Assembly (NCBI GenBank): GCA_017477205.1
Contig: JAFUXE010000005.1
Span: 1 to 64,000, forward strand
Reading direction: 5' to 3'
DNA: 64,000 nt
Source of the DNA: Alloprevotella sp.
GTDB lineage: Bacteria; Bacteroidota; Bacteroidia; Bacteroidales; Bacteroidaceae
The notes under the pieces: model-generated
The model's input: only the letters and a program-made list of their open reading frames with translations
What the model was told of the DNA's origin: nothing
Databases searched by the model: none
Shown: piece after piece, positions 1 through 7,986 of the stretch
How positions within the stretch are numbered: the stretch's first letter is position 1
Layout of the letters: each line of letters opens with the position of its first letter
Position numbers and translations under genes: made by a program

Positions 1-1
1 G

Positions 2-388
2 GCCAAGTTCCTTGCCGACGAAGCTGCCGGCCTACACGACCGCAAGTTCTACGCTGCCACGTACTTCGTGAACAACGTGTACTACTACTGGCTCCTCCTG
101 AACACCACGCGCCACTTCTGCGAGCGCTACTTCCGCTACGAGGGCCGCGCATTGATTGAACCGATGCAAGGCGAGATGGAGCAGAAGATATTCGCCGAGC
201 GCAACGCCCTCTGGATGCGCCGCCTGCCTCCGCTGCTCCACAGCGCTCCGAGCCTCGTCGTCGTAGGCCTCGGCCACCTCTTCGACCGCGCCGACGCCCC
301 CGGCCTGCTCACCTCCCTCCAGCGCGAAGGCTACACCGTGGAAGCCCTCGCCGCCCCCGCAACCCGCAAACAAACCATACTACCATGA
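2..388 (+). CDS. TraB/GumN family protein, C-terminal part (5' end cut by window edge)
   Basis: The frame is open from the first complete codon, so the true start lies left of the window. The visible 128 residues include a helical stretch rich in Tyr and Trp, then RNALWMRRLPPLL and a VVVGLGHLFD segment, followed by LLTSLQREGYTVEAL. This is the usual C-terminal pattern of the TraB/PrgY/GumN family (a glycine-histidine motif, then a GYTV end). The biochemical role of the bacterial members is poorly defined. The stop codon overlaps the start of the next gene (ATGA), so the two are probably co-transcribed. The family call rests on the C-terminus only. Confidence 0.7.
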   Translation, partial: AKFLADEAAGLHDRKFYAATYFVNNVYYYWLLLNTTRHFCERYFRYEGRALIEPMQGEMEQKIFAERNALWMRRLPPLLHSAPSLVVVGLGHLFDRADAPGLLTSLQREGYTVEALAAPATRKQTILP

Positions 389-879
389 CAAAGACCAAGA
401 ACGAAACTCCCGTTACCCAGACACCTATCGTTACCCAGACTCCCGTTGTCCGCTTTGAGGACGTGCCCCCGACCTATACGCCCTGCTTCTGCTCCGAATG
501 CCCGCGCAGCGGCGAGTGTGCGCGCTACGCCGTGGGGCAGGTCGTGCCTCCGGGGCCGCGCATCGGTTCCGCCGTCTATCCCGGCAGCTACAGGGACACG
601 GACTCCTGCCCCTACTTCCGCCAGCTGCGCGTCATCCGCGAGGCGTGGGGCCTCACGCCGCTCTTTGCCGACGTGAAGGAGCGCGACTCGCATGCCCTGC
701 GCATGGCTGTCCAGAATTACCTCGGCTCGCACACCGCCGCGTTCCGCTACAACCACGGCGAGCGCAAGCTCACGCCCGAGCAGCAGGCCGATATCTTCCG
801 GATTTTCGCCAGGTTCGGCTACGATACCACGAATCTCCGCTTCGAGAACTACCGCGACTTTGTAGATTATAACGAGTAA
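385..879 (+). CDS. DUF6078 family protein
   Basis: A 164-residue cytoplasmic-looking protein with no signal peptide. Residues about 34-50 carry a Cys cluster (CFCSECPRSGECAR) and a further Cys near SCPYFRQLR. The string WGLTPLFADV and the C-terminal LTPEQQADIFRIFARFGYD match what I remember of the Bacteroidetes DUF6078 family (Cys-rich N-terminus, SRCPHF-like motif, then a basic helix). No function is established for the family; the Cys residues suggest metal binding, which is inference. Translationally coupled to the upstream TraB-like gene by a 4-bp overlap. Confidence 0.75.
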   Translation: MTKTKNETPVTQTPIVTQTPVVRFEDVPPTYTPCFCSECPRSGECARYAVGQVVPPGPRIGSAVYPGSYRDTDSCPYFRQLRVIREAWGLTPLFADVKERDSHALRMAVQNYLGSHTAAFRYNHGERKLTPEQQADIFRIFARFGYDTTNLRFENYRDFVDYNE

Positions 880-887
880 AACGAACA

Positions 888-1036
888 GTTCCAAGGCCTG
901 AAACGGACAATTCCAAGGCTTGAAACGAACAGTTCCAAGGCCTGAAACGAACAGTTCCAAGGCTTGGAACGGGCAGTTCCACGGCTTGGAACAAACGATT
1001 CCGCGGCTTGGAACGGGTGGTTCCAAGCCGCGGAAC
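888..1036. repeat. Tandem palindrome array A: seven units, exact 22-bp period
   Basis: Units start at 888, 910, 932, 954, 976, 998 and 1020. Each is a 17-bp palindrome of the type GTTCCAAGGCTTGGAAC (perfect at 954-970) followed by a 5-bp spacer such as GGACA, GAACA or GGGCA. Outer units show one or two substitutions in one arm (for example TGAAAC for TGGAAC). The array fills the gap between two convergent genes. It has no U-tract typical of an intrinsic terminator. It shares its layout, but not its sequence, with the arrays near 14.2, 25.0, 38.6, 46.3 and 46.7 kb. Confidence 0.9.
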
Positions 1037-1072
1037 AGAGAGGAAGAACTAACCTGCCGGGCCGACGCGGGC

Positions 1073-1975
1073 TTAGAGGTGCAGGGAGGTCAGGTCTATG
1101 ATGTCTTCGATGGGGCTGGTGCGGGTGTAGAGGTCGGTCTGGCTGTTGATGAAGACGTGGTTGTCGTCGTAGCGGATGATGTAGCCGTAGGTGGTTGCCG
1201 TTTTCTTCGAGAAGTCATTATAGTACCAGAAGGTACGCGGATAGCCGTCCCATGAGTATTCGGTGTAGAGAAACGAGTCCGTACGGTATAGCTGCACCCA
1301 CTTGTCGGCATATTGGGCCACGGCTCCCATGGCGTTCTTCTTCACGTGATATGCATGGGTGATGCTGGTAGCCGTGATGTTCACGACTTCCTCGTCCAGA
1401 TAGTCGCGTATGGGCTTTCTGGTATCAGGTGCCTTCCACCACCCGACGATTTTCTGGCGGGTGGCTTGCTTGAGCGGCTCAGTCTCCACCTTCTTGGCCT
1501 TGCTCCATGCGCTTTGCCCCTGCATGCGCATCTGACAGCTCGTGGCGGTGAGGTTCTTGTACTCGATGACGGAGACCTGGTCGCCGGACCCTTTGCGCGT
1601 GATGGTGCCGCAGCTGTAGTCGCCGTCCTTGGCGGGCGTCATGGTGCAGGGCGTGGAGGACATGCCGTAGAGGGGGAAGCGGTAGGTGTTGATTTTCCCG
1701 CTGCTGAGGAGCTCCGATATTTGCAGCACGTCCATGCTCCTGTCGTCCTTGACGCAGATTTGCTCCTTGTAGAGCTCTCCGCGCTCGGTGGATGGCATCA
1801 CGCTGATGACGGGAGTTATCTCCCAGTAGCTTCGGAGCATTTTCCATGCCTGCTCCTCGGTCAGGGGCACCACGGGTTCGTCTTCGTCTTTGTCGCCGCC
1901 GCAGGAGGCGAGGGCGAGGGGCAGGGCTGCGGCCAAGAGCGCGCAGGCTGCGAGGTTGATAAGGTGTTTCGTCAT
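1073..1975 (-). CDS. Putative lipoprotein, unknown function
   Basis: A 300-residue protein with a lipoprotein signal: a basic start, the hydrophobic run ACALLAAALPLALAS, then the lipidated Cys at about residue 25 followed by GGDKDEDE, an acidic spacer typical of surface-exposed Bacteroidetes lipoproteins. The rest is rich in Thr, Tyr and Trp and probably beta-structured; I recognise no named domain. It lies 43 bp downstream of another lipoprotein gene and is likely in its operon. The first ~95 bases are almost identical to the start of that neighbour, although the mature proteins do not resemble each other. Confidence 0.8.
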   Translation of the reverse strand: MTKHLINLAACALLAAALPLALASCGGDKDEDEPVVPLTEEQAWKMLRSYWEITPVISVMPSTERGELYKEQICVKDDRSMDVLQISELLSSGKINTYRFPLYGMSSTPCTMTPAKDGDYSCGTITRKGSGDQVSVIEYKNLTATSCQMRMQGQSAWSKAKKVETEPLKQATRQKIVGWWKAPDTRKPIRDYLDEEVVNITATSITHAYHVKKNAMGAVAQYADKWVQLYRTDSFLYTEYSWDGYPRTFWYYNDFSKKTATTYGYIIRYDDNHVFINSQTDLYTRTSPIEDIIDLTSLHL

Positions 1976-2018
1976 TGTCTTGAGGTTAGGATTAAGCTTT
2001 CAGGGGGTGCGGGGCGGC

Positions 2019-3491
2019 TCACTGTGCCTCGTACTGGTATTTGAGTAGCGCAATGTTATTCCATACCTCGGAGAATTCCTCCTGCATGAGGAGGCCTGCG
2101 GCATCGAGGGTGCAGGCGACGCTGAGGGAGCCTTTACCTCCCACTTCGGAAACATAGGAATAGCCCGTGGGAAGCACAGCGGGACCCTGGCCGAAGCAGC
2201 CGAGGGCGGCGAGGGCGGCACAGACGGTTCCCCCGAGGTCGATGCTCAAGATGCCATCCGCAACGACGGGCATGATACCCATGCGGCGCTGCGGGTTGGC
2301 CTTGTTGCCGCCGTATAGGTAGGTGAGGGTTCTGCCGTAGGCTGAGCCGGATATGATATCCAAGCTTGTGTTGAGAAGCTTCTCGCTATTCCACGTGTAG
2401 GTGGTGGCGTCGCGACGATAGGTAGTACCGTTTTGGGCAAACGTTCTTTCCACTTTCACGAGGCGGTTGCTGGAGTCGTAGGTAAAGTCAAAGGCTCCGG
2501 TATATCGCGTCAAGCTGGCCTCCTTCTCATATTCCAGCTTTGTAACGAGCGGCGTGCCGCTCTTGAAGGTAAGCGAGAGGGTACAATCGCCGTCGCGGTA
2601 GCGTCCGTCGGAGAGGCGTTCCATACCGGCGATGGTCTTCAGCTCGCCGCTCTCGTCGTATTCCACATTATACATAACACCGTTCACAATGCCCGTGAGC
2701 AGGTACTTCTTTCCGTCCGCGCCGGTGATGGCGAAGCGGGAGTTGACGGAAGCCTTCGCCACGTTGAGCATGAAGCTGGACTGCGAGCCGTCAGGAGCGG
2801 TGACGACGATGCGGGCGGTGCCTGCGCTGCGGAGGGTGATGGTGTTCTCGCGGCTGCTGACGGCGGAGGCGACGGTGGCCACGGATGTGTTCGAGCTCTC
2901 CCAGCGTGCGCCGTCGATGGAGGCTGCAAAGATGTTGAGCGGGTCGATAAGGTAAACGAGGGATGCGGTGATGCTGGTGCCTGCCCTGGCATCAACGCTG
3001 CCGCCTGTGGGGCCGAACATCTTGCGGGGCTGGTCGGGCAGGGTGATGTTGAAGCCCACCTTGTCCATCTGTTTCGCGGTGGCCTCGGCAGCCTTGACGG
3101 TGACCGTGACGGTGCTCTTCACGTCGGGATTGCTGCGCGAGGTGATGGTGACGGTGGCGGTGCCTTCGCCGACGGGCTGCACGTCCACGTAGCCCGTCAC
3201 GGTTTCGGTAGCCGGCGACTCATCGTGCGCGGCAGGGCGCACAGTGCATACTTTCTCGTTGCTGGAAACGGCCGTGACGCTCTTGTCCGTAGCCTGGGAC
3301 GGCAGCACGAGGTAAGGCAGGGCATAGGGCTCGTCGCCCTCGGTAAGCTCCAGGCTCATCTTGGTGGGGGTGATGCTCTGCACATCTACTTTAGGGTCGT
3401 CTTCGTCTTTGTCGCCGCCACAGGAGGCGAGGGCGAGGGGCAGGGCTGCGGCCAAGAGCGCGCAGGCTGCGAGGTTGATAAGGTGTTTCAT
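2019..3491 (-). CDS. Lipoprotein with two Ig-like (Big_2) domains and a DUF4595-like C-terminal domain
   Basis: The start is placed at MKHLINL because an upstream in-frame Met (3518) falls inside the -7 promoter box. After the lipoprotein signal (lipidated Cys about residue 24) there is a Big_2-like unit (VDVQSITPTKMSLELTEGD ... GTATVTITSRSNPDV), a second one (WESSNTSVATVASA ... AGTARIVVTAPDG), and then a C-terminal block of short beta repeats (YNVEYDESGELKTI, DFTYDSSNRLVKVE) resembling DUF4595. It is probably an outer-membrane-anchored surface protein, perhaps for adhesion or glycan handling; that role is inference. 490 residues. Confidence 0.75.
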   Translation of the reverse strand: MKHLINLAACALLAAALPLALASCGGDKDEDDPKVDVQSITPTKMSLELTEGDEPYALPYLVLPSQATDKSVTAVSSNEKVCTVRPAAHDESPATETVTGYVDVQPVGEGTATVTITSRSNPDVKSTVTVTVKAAEATAKQMDKVGFNITLPDQPRKMFGPTGGSVDARAGTSITASLVYLIDPLNIFAASIDGARWESSNTSVATVASAVSSRENTITLRSAGTARIVVTAPDGSQSSFMLNVAKASVNSRFAITGADGKKYLLTGIVNGVMYNVEYDESGELKTIAGMERLSDGRYRDGDCTLSLTFKSGTPLVTKLEYEKEASLTRYTGAFDFTYDSSNRLVKVERTFAQNGTTYRRDATTYTWNSEKLLNTSLDIISGSAYGRTLTYLYGGNKANPQRRMGIMPVVADGILSIDLGGTVCAALAALGCFGQGPAVLPTGYSYVSEVGGKGSLSVACTLDAAGLLMQEEFSEVWNNIALLKYQYEAQ

Positions 3492-3515
3492 GATGTATTT
3501 GGGTGTTTGTGGCAG

Positions 3516-3523
3516 CAAAAATA
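3516..3523 (-). promoter_or_regulatory. -7 box TATTTTTG for the lipoprotein pair
   Basis: On the minus strand this reads TATTTTTG, matching the Bacteroidetes sigma-ABfr -7 consensus TAnnTTTG, 25 bp upstream of the chosen ATG at 3491. I see no convincing TTTG -33 element. Confidence 0.55.
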
Positions 3524-3616
3524 AGCATTTTAGGCATATACGGCAACATTCCCGCCCGTTTTCCTCGCAAGGAAAGGTCTGCCGCCATGCCTCACGGGCG
3601 TCACAGCGTCAAGGCC

Positions 3617-4225
3617 TCACAGCAGCCCCACCGCCTCGAACATGGCGCGGTAGGCAGCCGCCTTCTTCGCGAACGCCAGGGGATAGGCGCGCGAGGAGGA
3701 GGGCAGGCGGTGGAGGCGCACCGGGCGGTCCCCGCCACCCACGATGCCGGGGAGGGCGACGGAGGTGCCCACCTTCGGGACGGCGTCGAGGCCGACGTGG
3801 CGGCAGAGCGTCTCGGTGGCCTTCTGCCCGGTGGTGACGACGGCCTCAAGGCGGGGCAGGCGGCCCAGGAGGGCGCGGATGTCCGTCGGCTCCACGACCT
3901 CCAGGAACTCGTCCGAGGCGTTGTCCCTCAGGCGGCGCACGGCCGTGGCGGTATCGTAGAAGGCGATGCCCTTGTCGCGGCAGAAGGCCACGATGGCCTC
4001 GCGGTCGAAGGCCTTGCAGCCGGGCACCACGAAGCGTGCGGGGTCGCCGAAGAACACCTCGCCCTCGATGCGCCAGTGGTCGTTCAGGAAGTTGGGATAG
4101 TAGAAGTCCATGCACCACCGCTTCTTCTGCGGCGGGAAACTGCCCAGGAACAGCACGCGTGCGTTCTCCGGCAGGAAGGGTTCGATCGGATGGCGCTCTA
4201 CGGGAGGCAGGGTATCGGCATTCAT
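3617..4225 (-). CDS. Uracil-DNA glycosylase family protein
   Basis: About 202 residues from the chosen Met (MNADTLPP); a Met 8 codons upstream is possible but is followed by a low-complexity Pro stretch. The motif VLFLGSFPPQKKRW followed by DFYYPNFLNDHW fits the UDG-superfamily active-site region of the GSFPP type, and later comes VVTTGQKATETLCRH, the usual strand-helix after the catalytic core. The C-terminal RLPSSSRAYPLAFAKK corresponds to the HPS-like motif of UDG families with a Ser run. It likely removes uracil or related bases from DNA. Divergent from the AlkZ-related gene at 4349, another repair-type gene. Confidence 0.7.
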   Translation of the reverse strand: MNADTLPPVERHPIEPFLPENARVLFLGSFPPQKKRWCMDFYYPNFLNDHWRIEGEVFFGDPARFVVPGCKAFDREAIVAFCRDKGIAFYDTATAVRRLRDNASDEFLEVVEPTDIRALLGRLPRLEAVVTTGQKATETLCRHVGLDAVPKVGTSVALPGIVGGGDRPVRLHRLPSSSRAYPLAFAKKAAAYRAMFEAVGLL

Positions 4226-4272
4226 GGTTTCAGGGGGGGAGGGCGGCAACTATCCGCCGCCCAAGCCGTCTG

Positions 4273-4288
4273 CAAATGTACAAAAATA
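4273..4288 (-). promoter_or_regulatory. Candidate -7 boxes for the UDG-like gene
   Basis: Minus-strand TACATTTG (4280-4273) and, directly upstream, TATTTTTG (4288-4281) both match TAnnTTTG. They lie about 50 bp before the ATG at 4225. Confidence 0.5.
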
Positions 4289-4323
4289 TGGCAAAGGGGC
4301 GCGCCCGTCACGCGATAAATTCC

Positions 4324-4331
4324 TACTTTTG
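4324..4331 (+). promoter_or_regulatory. -7 box TACTTTTG for the AlkZ-related gene
   Basis: A perfect TAnnTTTG match 17 bp before the ATG at 4349, in the divergent intergenic region. The short distance implies a very short leader. No clear -33 TTTG is visible. Confidence 0.5.
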
Positions 4332-4348
4332 CCGTCAAAACAGCTATC

Positions 4349-5029
4349 ATGGCAAGTATGACAGAGCAAGACATCTATTCCGCAGCCTCGCTGATGACCT
4401 TCATCGGGGAGGTCGGCTTCCTGCCCCTGCTGAGCAGCGGCATCGCGGGCTTCTCGGCCGAGGAGGTGGTCAGCGAGGAGTGCCGCTACGTGGTCTTCCC
4501 GGACGGCGGCTGGGACTGGCCGCTGTGGAAGTGGAAGGGTCCCATCGTCCAGAGCGGCGACTTCGTTTACGGCAAGTTCTTTGCCGGAAAGGCGGGCTTC
4601 ATCAGCCGCGCATGGTGGCCGGACTTCTACAACTATCGTCGCAGCCTGTGCCCCCCGCCCGGGGAGGGCTCCATTGAGGAGGCCGTCCTGCTGACGCTGC
4701 AAGAGCACGGCAGCCTCATCACCCGCCAGCTGCGGGCGGCCTGCGGCTTCAACGGGCCGAAGATGCGCAGCAGGTTCGACGCCTACGTCACCCGCCTGCA
4801 GATGCAGTGCCGCATCGTCACCGAGGATTTCGTCTATCCCACCGACCGCCACGGACGCGACTACGGCTGGGGATGGTCGCTCCTCACCACGCCGGAAGCC
4901 TTCTACGGTCCCTCGGCATGCAGCGCCGGGCGTACGCCGCAGGAGTCCCACGAGCGCCTGACGGCCCACCTCACCGCACTGCTACCCGAAGCCTCGGCGG
5001 CACAGATACAGAAGCTGCTGCGCGCCTGA
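4349..5029 (+). CDS. AlkZ-related winged-helix protein
   Basis: A 226-residue protein. Features I recognise from Bacteroidales homologues: an N-terminal helix ending EVGFLPLL, then a WPLWKWKGPIV motif with GDFVYGKFFAGKAGFISRAWWPDF, a winged-helix-like stretch (LTLQEHGSLITRQLRAACGF), and ITRLQMQCRIVTEDF ... GWGWSLL near the end. Such proteins are annotated as AlkZ-related because of the winged helices shared with DNA glycosylase AlkZ; activity on crosslinked or alkylated DNA is not shown. Divergent from a UDG-like gene. An alternative start is the Met three codons in. Confidence 0.6.
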   Translation: MASMTEQDIYSAASLMTFIGEVGFLPLLSSGIAGFSAEEVVSEECRYVVFPDGGWDWPLWKWKGPIVQSGDFVYGKFFAGKAGFISRAWWPDFYNYRRSLCPPPGEGSIEEAVLLTLQEHGSLITRQLRAACGFNGPKMRSRFDAYVTRLQMQCRIVTEDFVYPTDRHGRDYGWGWSLLTTPEAFYGPSACSAGRTPQESHERLTAHLTALLPEASAAQIQKLLRA

Positions 5030-5071
5030 ACGGAAACACATCGCACATCAACACCCCACATATACAGCATC

Positions 5072-5758
5072 ATGACACTACAGGAAGCCATCGAAGCCCG
5101 CCACAGCGTGAGGGCCTACAAGGAGCAGCCGCTGGCGGAGGACGTCGCCAGGGCGCTGGAGGAAAAGATTCGTCAGCTCAACCGCGAGGGGCGGCTGCAC
5201 ATACAACTAATCAGGGACGAGCCCCGGGCGTTCCAGGGAACGCTGGCCAAATACGGCAAGTTCCGCGGCGTGACGAACTACATCGTCATGGCCGGGCAGA
5301 AGGCCGACGACCTGGACGAGCGCATCGGCTACTACGGCGAGCAGCTGGTACTGCTGGCGCAGACGCTCGGCCTGAACACCTGCTGGGTAGGCCTCAGCTA
5401 CTCGAAGGTGCCGGGGACGTACGAGCTCCGCGAGGGCGAGAAGATAGCCTGCTACATCGCCGTCGGCTACGGCGAGACGCAGGGCGCCGCCCACAAGGTC
5501 AAGAGCGCCGAGGCCGTGAGCCGCTCCGCCGGAGCCGCACCGGCATGGTTCCGCCGCGGCGTGGAGGCAGCCCTGCTCGCCCCCACGGCCGTAAACCAGC
5601 AGAAGTTCTCCTTCGAGTACCTCGGCACGAAGGACGGGCGCCATCAGGTGCGGGCCGCAAAGGGCTTCTCCCTCATCGGCTACACGCAGCTGGACTTGGG
5701 CATCGCGAAGTGCCACTTCGAGCTCGGTGCCGCAGGCGAGCCCTTCGACTGGGCGTGA
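5072..5758 (+). CDS. Nitroreductase family protein
   Basis: 228 residues starting MTLQEAIEARHSVRAY, the standard RxSxR(x)Y FMN-binding start of nitroreductases. Further support comes from a central YYGEQLVLLAQTLGLNTCWVG helix and IACYIAVGYGE, and a late LLAPTAVNQQKFSFEY, the P(T/S)AxNxQ(P/K) motif that contacts FMN. It probably reduces nitro or quinone substrates with NAD(P)H; the substrate cannot be read from sequence. It lies 42 bp downstream of the AlkZ-related gene and may share its transcript. Confidence 0.85.
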   Translation: MTLQEAIEARHSVRAYKEQPLAEDVARALEEKIRQLNREGRLHIQLIRDEPRAFQGTLAKYGKFRGVTNYIVMAGQKADDLDERIGYYGEQLVLLAQTLGLNTCWVGLSYSKVPGTYELREGEKIACYIAVGYGETQGAAHKVKSAEAVSRSAGAAPAWFRRGVEAALLAPTAVNQQKFSFEYLGTKDGRHQVRAAKGFSLIGYTQLDLGIAKCHFELGAAGEPFDWA

Positions 5759-5809
5759 CTTCCCTCTCCCCCACCCTTGGTGCATAGCAGAAAAGTGGCG
5801 GGCGGATGC

Positions 5810-5839
5810 TTGCCGTGCGGACGATTTGCATTATCTTCG
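5810..5839 (+). promoter_or_regulatory. Promoter for radC-lpxH: TTG-N19-TATCTTCG
   Basis: TTG at 5810-5812 and TATCTTCG at 5832-5839, separated by 19 bp, fit the Bacteroidetes TTTG/TAnnTTTG promoter with one -7 substitution. It ends about 50 bp before the radC ATG at 5891. Confidence 0.55.
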
Positions 5840-5890
5840 CAGCCGAAACGCGAAGGCACAGCCGCCGAAGCACGCGAAGAGAAGACAAGT

Positions 5891-6580
5891 ATGGAAGAGA
5901 AACTGACCGTCAAGCATTGGGACGAAGCGGACAGGCCGCGCGAGAAGCTGGCCGCGCTGGGGGCGGAAGCCCTGTCGTCGGCAGAACTACTGGCGATACT
6001 CATCGGCTCGGGCTCCACAGAGGAGAGCGCGGTGAGCCTGATGCGCCACGTGCTGGCGGACTGCGGCGGCAGCCTACGGCGCCTGGGGCGCATGACGACA
6101 GACGAACTGTGCTGCTACAAGGGCATCGGCGAGGCCAAGGCCGTCACACTGCTCGCTGCCTGCGAGCTGGGACGCCGCCGCGCGAAGGAGCAGGGCGAAG
6201 GACGCCCGAAGCTGGGCAACGCGGAGGCCATCTACCAGCTCATGCGCTCCCGCCTGGAGGACAAGCCGACGGAGGAGTTCCACGTCGTCCTGCTGAACCA
6301 GAACCTGCGCTTCATGGACAGCGTCTGCATCAGCCGCGGCGGCCTGACTTCAACCGTGGCGGACGTGCGCCTCATCCTGCGGGAGGCCCTGCTGCGCAAG
6401 GCACCGAACATCGCCGTGCTCCACAACCACCCCAGCGGGAACCCGCAGCCCAGCCGCACGGACGACGCACTGACGGAGAAGCTGCGGAACGCGGCAGAAA
6501 TCATGGACATTCACCTCGTGGACCACATTGTCGTGGGCGAGGACACATATTACAGCTATAACGAGACGGGAAAACTATGA
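5891..6580 (+). CDS. radC: RadC family JAB/MPN-domain protein
   Basis: 229 residues from the ATG at 5891, which follows an AGAGAAG purine stretch; upstream codons run through the promoter. The N-terminal helix-hairpin-helix region has LLAILIGSGS and CYKGIGEAKA. The C-terminal MPN/JAMM zinc motif is complete: His178, His180 and Asp191 in HNHPSGNPQPSRTD. RadC was once linked to repair, but its enzymatic role is unsettled. Overlaps lpxH by 4 bp (ATGA), so translation is probably coupled. Confidence 0.95.
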   Translation: MEEKLTVKHWDEADRPREKLAALGAEALSSAELLAILIGSGSTEESAVSLMRHVLADCGGSLRRLGRMTTDELCCYKGIGEAKAVTLLAACELGRRRAKEQGEGRPKLGNAEAIYQLMRSRLEDKPTEEFHVVLLNQNLRFMDSVCISRGGLTSTVADVRLILREALLRKAPNIAVLHNHPSGNPQPSRTDDALTEKLRNAAEIMDIHLVDHIVVGEDTYYSYNETGKL

Positions 6581-7347
6581 AACAAGTATATTTCGTATCC
6601 GACGCACACCTGGGAAGCCTCGCCATCCCGCACGGCAGAACGCAGGAGCGCAGGCTCGTGAACTTCCTGGAAGACATCAAGGACAAAGCCGCTGCCGTAT
6701 ATCTGCTGGGCGACATCTTCGACTTCTGGCACGAGTACCGCAACGTCGTGCCCAAGGGCTACACGCGCCTGCTGGGCAAGATATCCGAACTGACGGACCG
6801 CGGCGTGGAAGTACACTTCTTCACCGGCAACCACGACCTCTGGGTACACGACTACTTCGAGAAGGAATGCGGCATGACGGTGCACCGCGAGATAAGCCTG
6901 ACGACGGAAATCTACGGCAAGGTCTTCTACCTGGCGCACGGCGACGGCCTCGGCACGTCTGACAGGAAGTACCTCTGGCTGCGCCGCATGTTCCACAACC
7001 CCGTTTGCCAGCGCCTCTTCGCCTCCGTGCATCCCCGCTGGGGCATGCAGCTGGGCATGACGTGGGCAAAGCACTCGCGCCACAAGCACGAGCGCGAAGG
7101 CGGCGAACCGCCCTACGCAGGCGAGGACAAGGAGGAACTCGTACTCTTCGCCAAGGACTACCTCCGGGCCCACCCCGATACGAACTACTTCATCTTCGGC
7201 CATCGCCACATCGAGCTGGACCTCACGCTCGAACAGCAGGCGCGCCTGCTCATCATCGGCGACTGGATAGACAAATTCACCTACGCCGTCTATGACGGGG
7301 AGAACCTCTTCCTGGAAAACTACATCGAAGGCGAGACGAAGCCCTGA
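6577..7347 (+). CDS. lpxH: UDP-2,3-diacylglucosamine diphosphatase (LpxH)
   Basis: 256 residues of the calcineurin-like metallophosphoesterase fold with all metal motifs: Asp9/His11 in SDAHLG, GDIFDFW at 45-51, GNHD at 84-87, a conserved HGD (AHGDGLG), and a terminal GHRH. It hydrolyses UDP-2,3-diacyl-GlcN to lipid X and UMP, the fourth step of lipid A synthesis, at the inner membrane's cytoplasmic face. The length is typical of Bacteroidetes LpxH. It overlaps radC by 4 bp. Confidence 0.9.
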   Translation: MKQVYFVSDAHLGSLAIPHGRTQERRLVNFLEDIKDKAAAVYLLGDIFDFWHEYRNVVPKGYTRLLGKISELTDRGVEVHFFTGNHDLWVHDYFEKECGMTVHREISLTTEIYGKVFYLAHGDGLGTSDRKYLWLRRMFHNPVCQRLFASVHPRWGMQLGMTWAKHSRHKHEREGGEPPYAGEDKEELVLFAKDYLRAHPDTNYFIFGHRHIELDLTLEQQARLLIIGDWIDKFTYAVYDGENLFLENYIEGETKP

Positions 7348-7388
7348 GCCAGGGCAAAGCAACCACTATACGCATACTTCCCCCTGAC

Positions 7389-7973
7389 ATGCAACAACCG
7401 AAAATAGCCATCATCACCCAGAGCACGCTGGAGGGCATAGGACTCGCTGCCCTGCTGCGCCGCGCCATGCCCGTCGGCGAGGTGGAGGTGTTCTGCTCCC
7501 TGGATGCCCTGCAGGCACAGGGAAAACCGGAGGACTACATCCACCTCTTCATATCCTCGCGCACGCTGATGGAAAACGCGGGCTTCTTCCTCGGCCGCCC
7601 GCGCACCATCGTCCTCACGCGCGGCGACGAACGCCTGCCCATAGAGGGCTTCCACACCCTGAACGTCCACCAGCCGGAGGAGTCCCTCGTCCGCGACATC
7701 CTCGCCCTGGCCAGCCACGGACATCGCCCACCGGCAGGCGCGAAGCCGGTGAAGACGCCGCTGACGCCGCGCGAGACGGAGGTGTTGTGCCTCGTCGTGA
7801 GCGGCCTGCTGAACAAGGAGATTGCGGAAAAGATGGGCGTAGGGATGACAACGGTCATCTCACACAGGAAGAACCTCACACGCAAGCTCGGCATGCGCTC
7901 CGTCAGCGCGCTGACGGTCTATGCCGTCACGCACGGGCTGGTGAACCTTGAGGACATCCAGCCCAGGACGTAG
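7389..7973 (+). CDS. LuxR-type DNA-binding regulator with degenerate receiver domain
   Basis: 194 residues. The C-terminal half is a clear GerE/LuxR helix-turn-helix (LTPRETEVLCLVVSGLLNKEIAEKMGVGMTTV, then SHRKNLTRKLG). The N-terminal 120 residues look like a response-regulator receiver (KIAIITQSTLEGIGLAALLR), but the acidic pocket and phospho-acceptor Asp are not evident: where the Asp strand is expected the sequence reads IHLFISSRTL. It may therefore work without phosphorylation. Bacteroidetes genomes contain such orphan regulators. 41 bp downstream of lpxH, so it may be the last gene of that transcript. Confidence 0.8.
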   Translation: MQQPKIAIITQSTLEGIGLAALLRRAMPVGEVEVFCSLDALQAQGKPEDYIHLFISSRTLMENAGFFLGRPRTIVLTRGDERLPIEGFHTLNVHQPEESLVRDILALASHGHRPPAGAKPVKTPLTPRETEVLCLVVSGLLNKEIAEKMGVGMTTVISHRKNLTRKLGMRSVSALTVYAVTHGLVNLEDIQPRT

Positions 7974-7986
7974 GCGCGGGAACGAA

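Noticed and set aside
331..1026. Minus-strand open frame across array A and DUF6078
   Set aside because: It has a repetitive translation from the 22-bp array and is antisense to a family protein; no start context.
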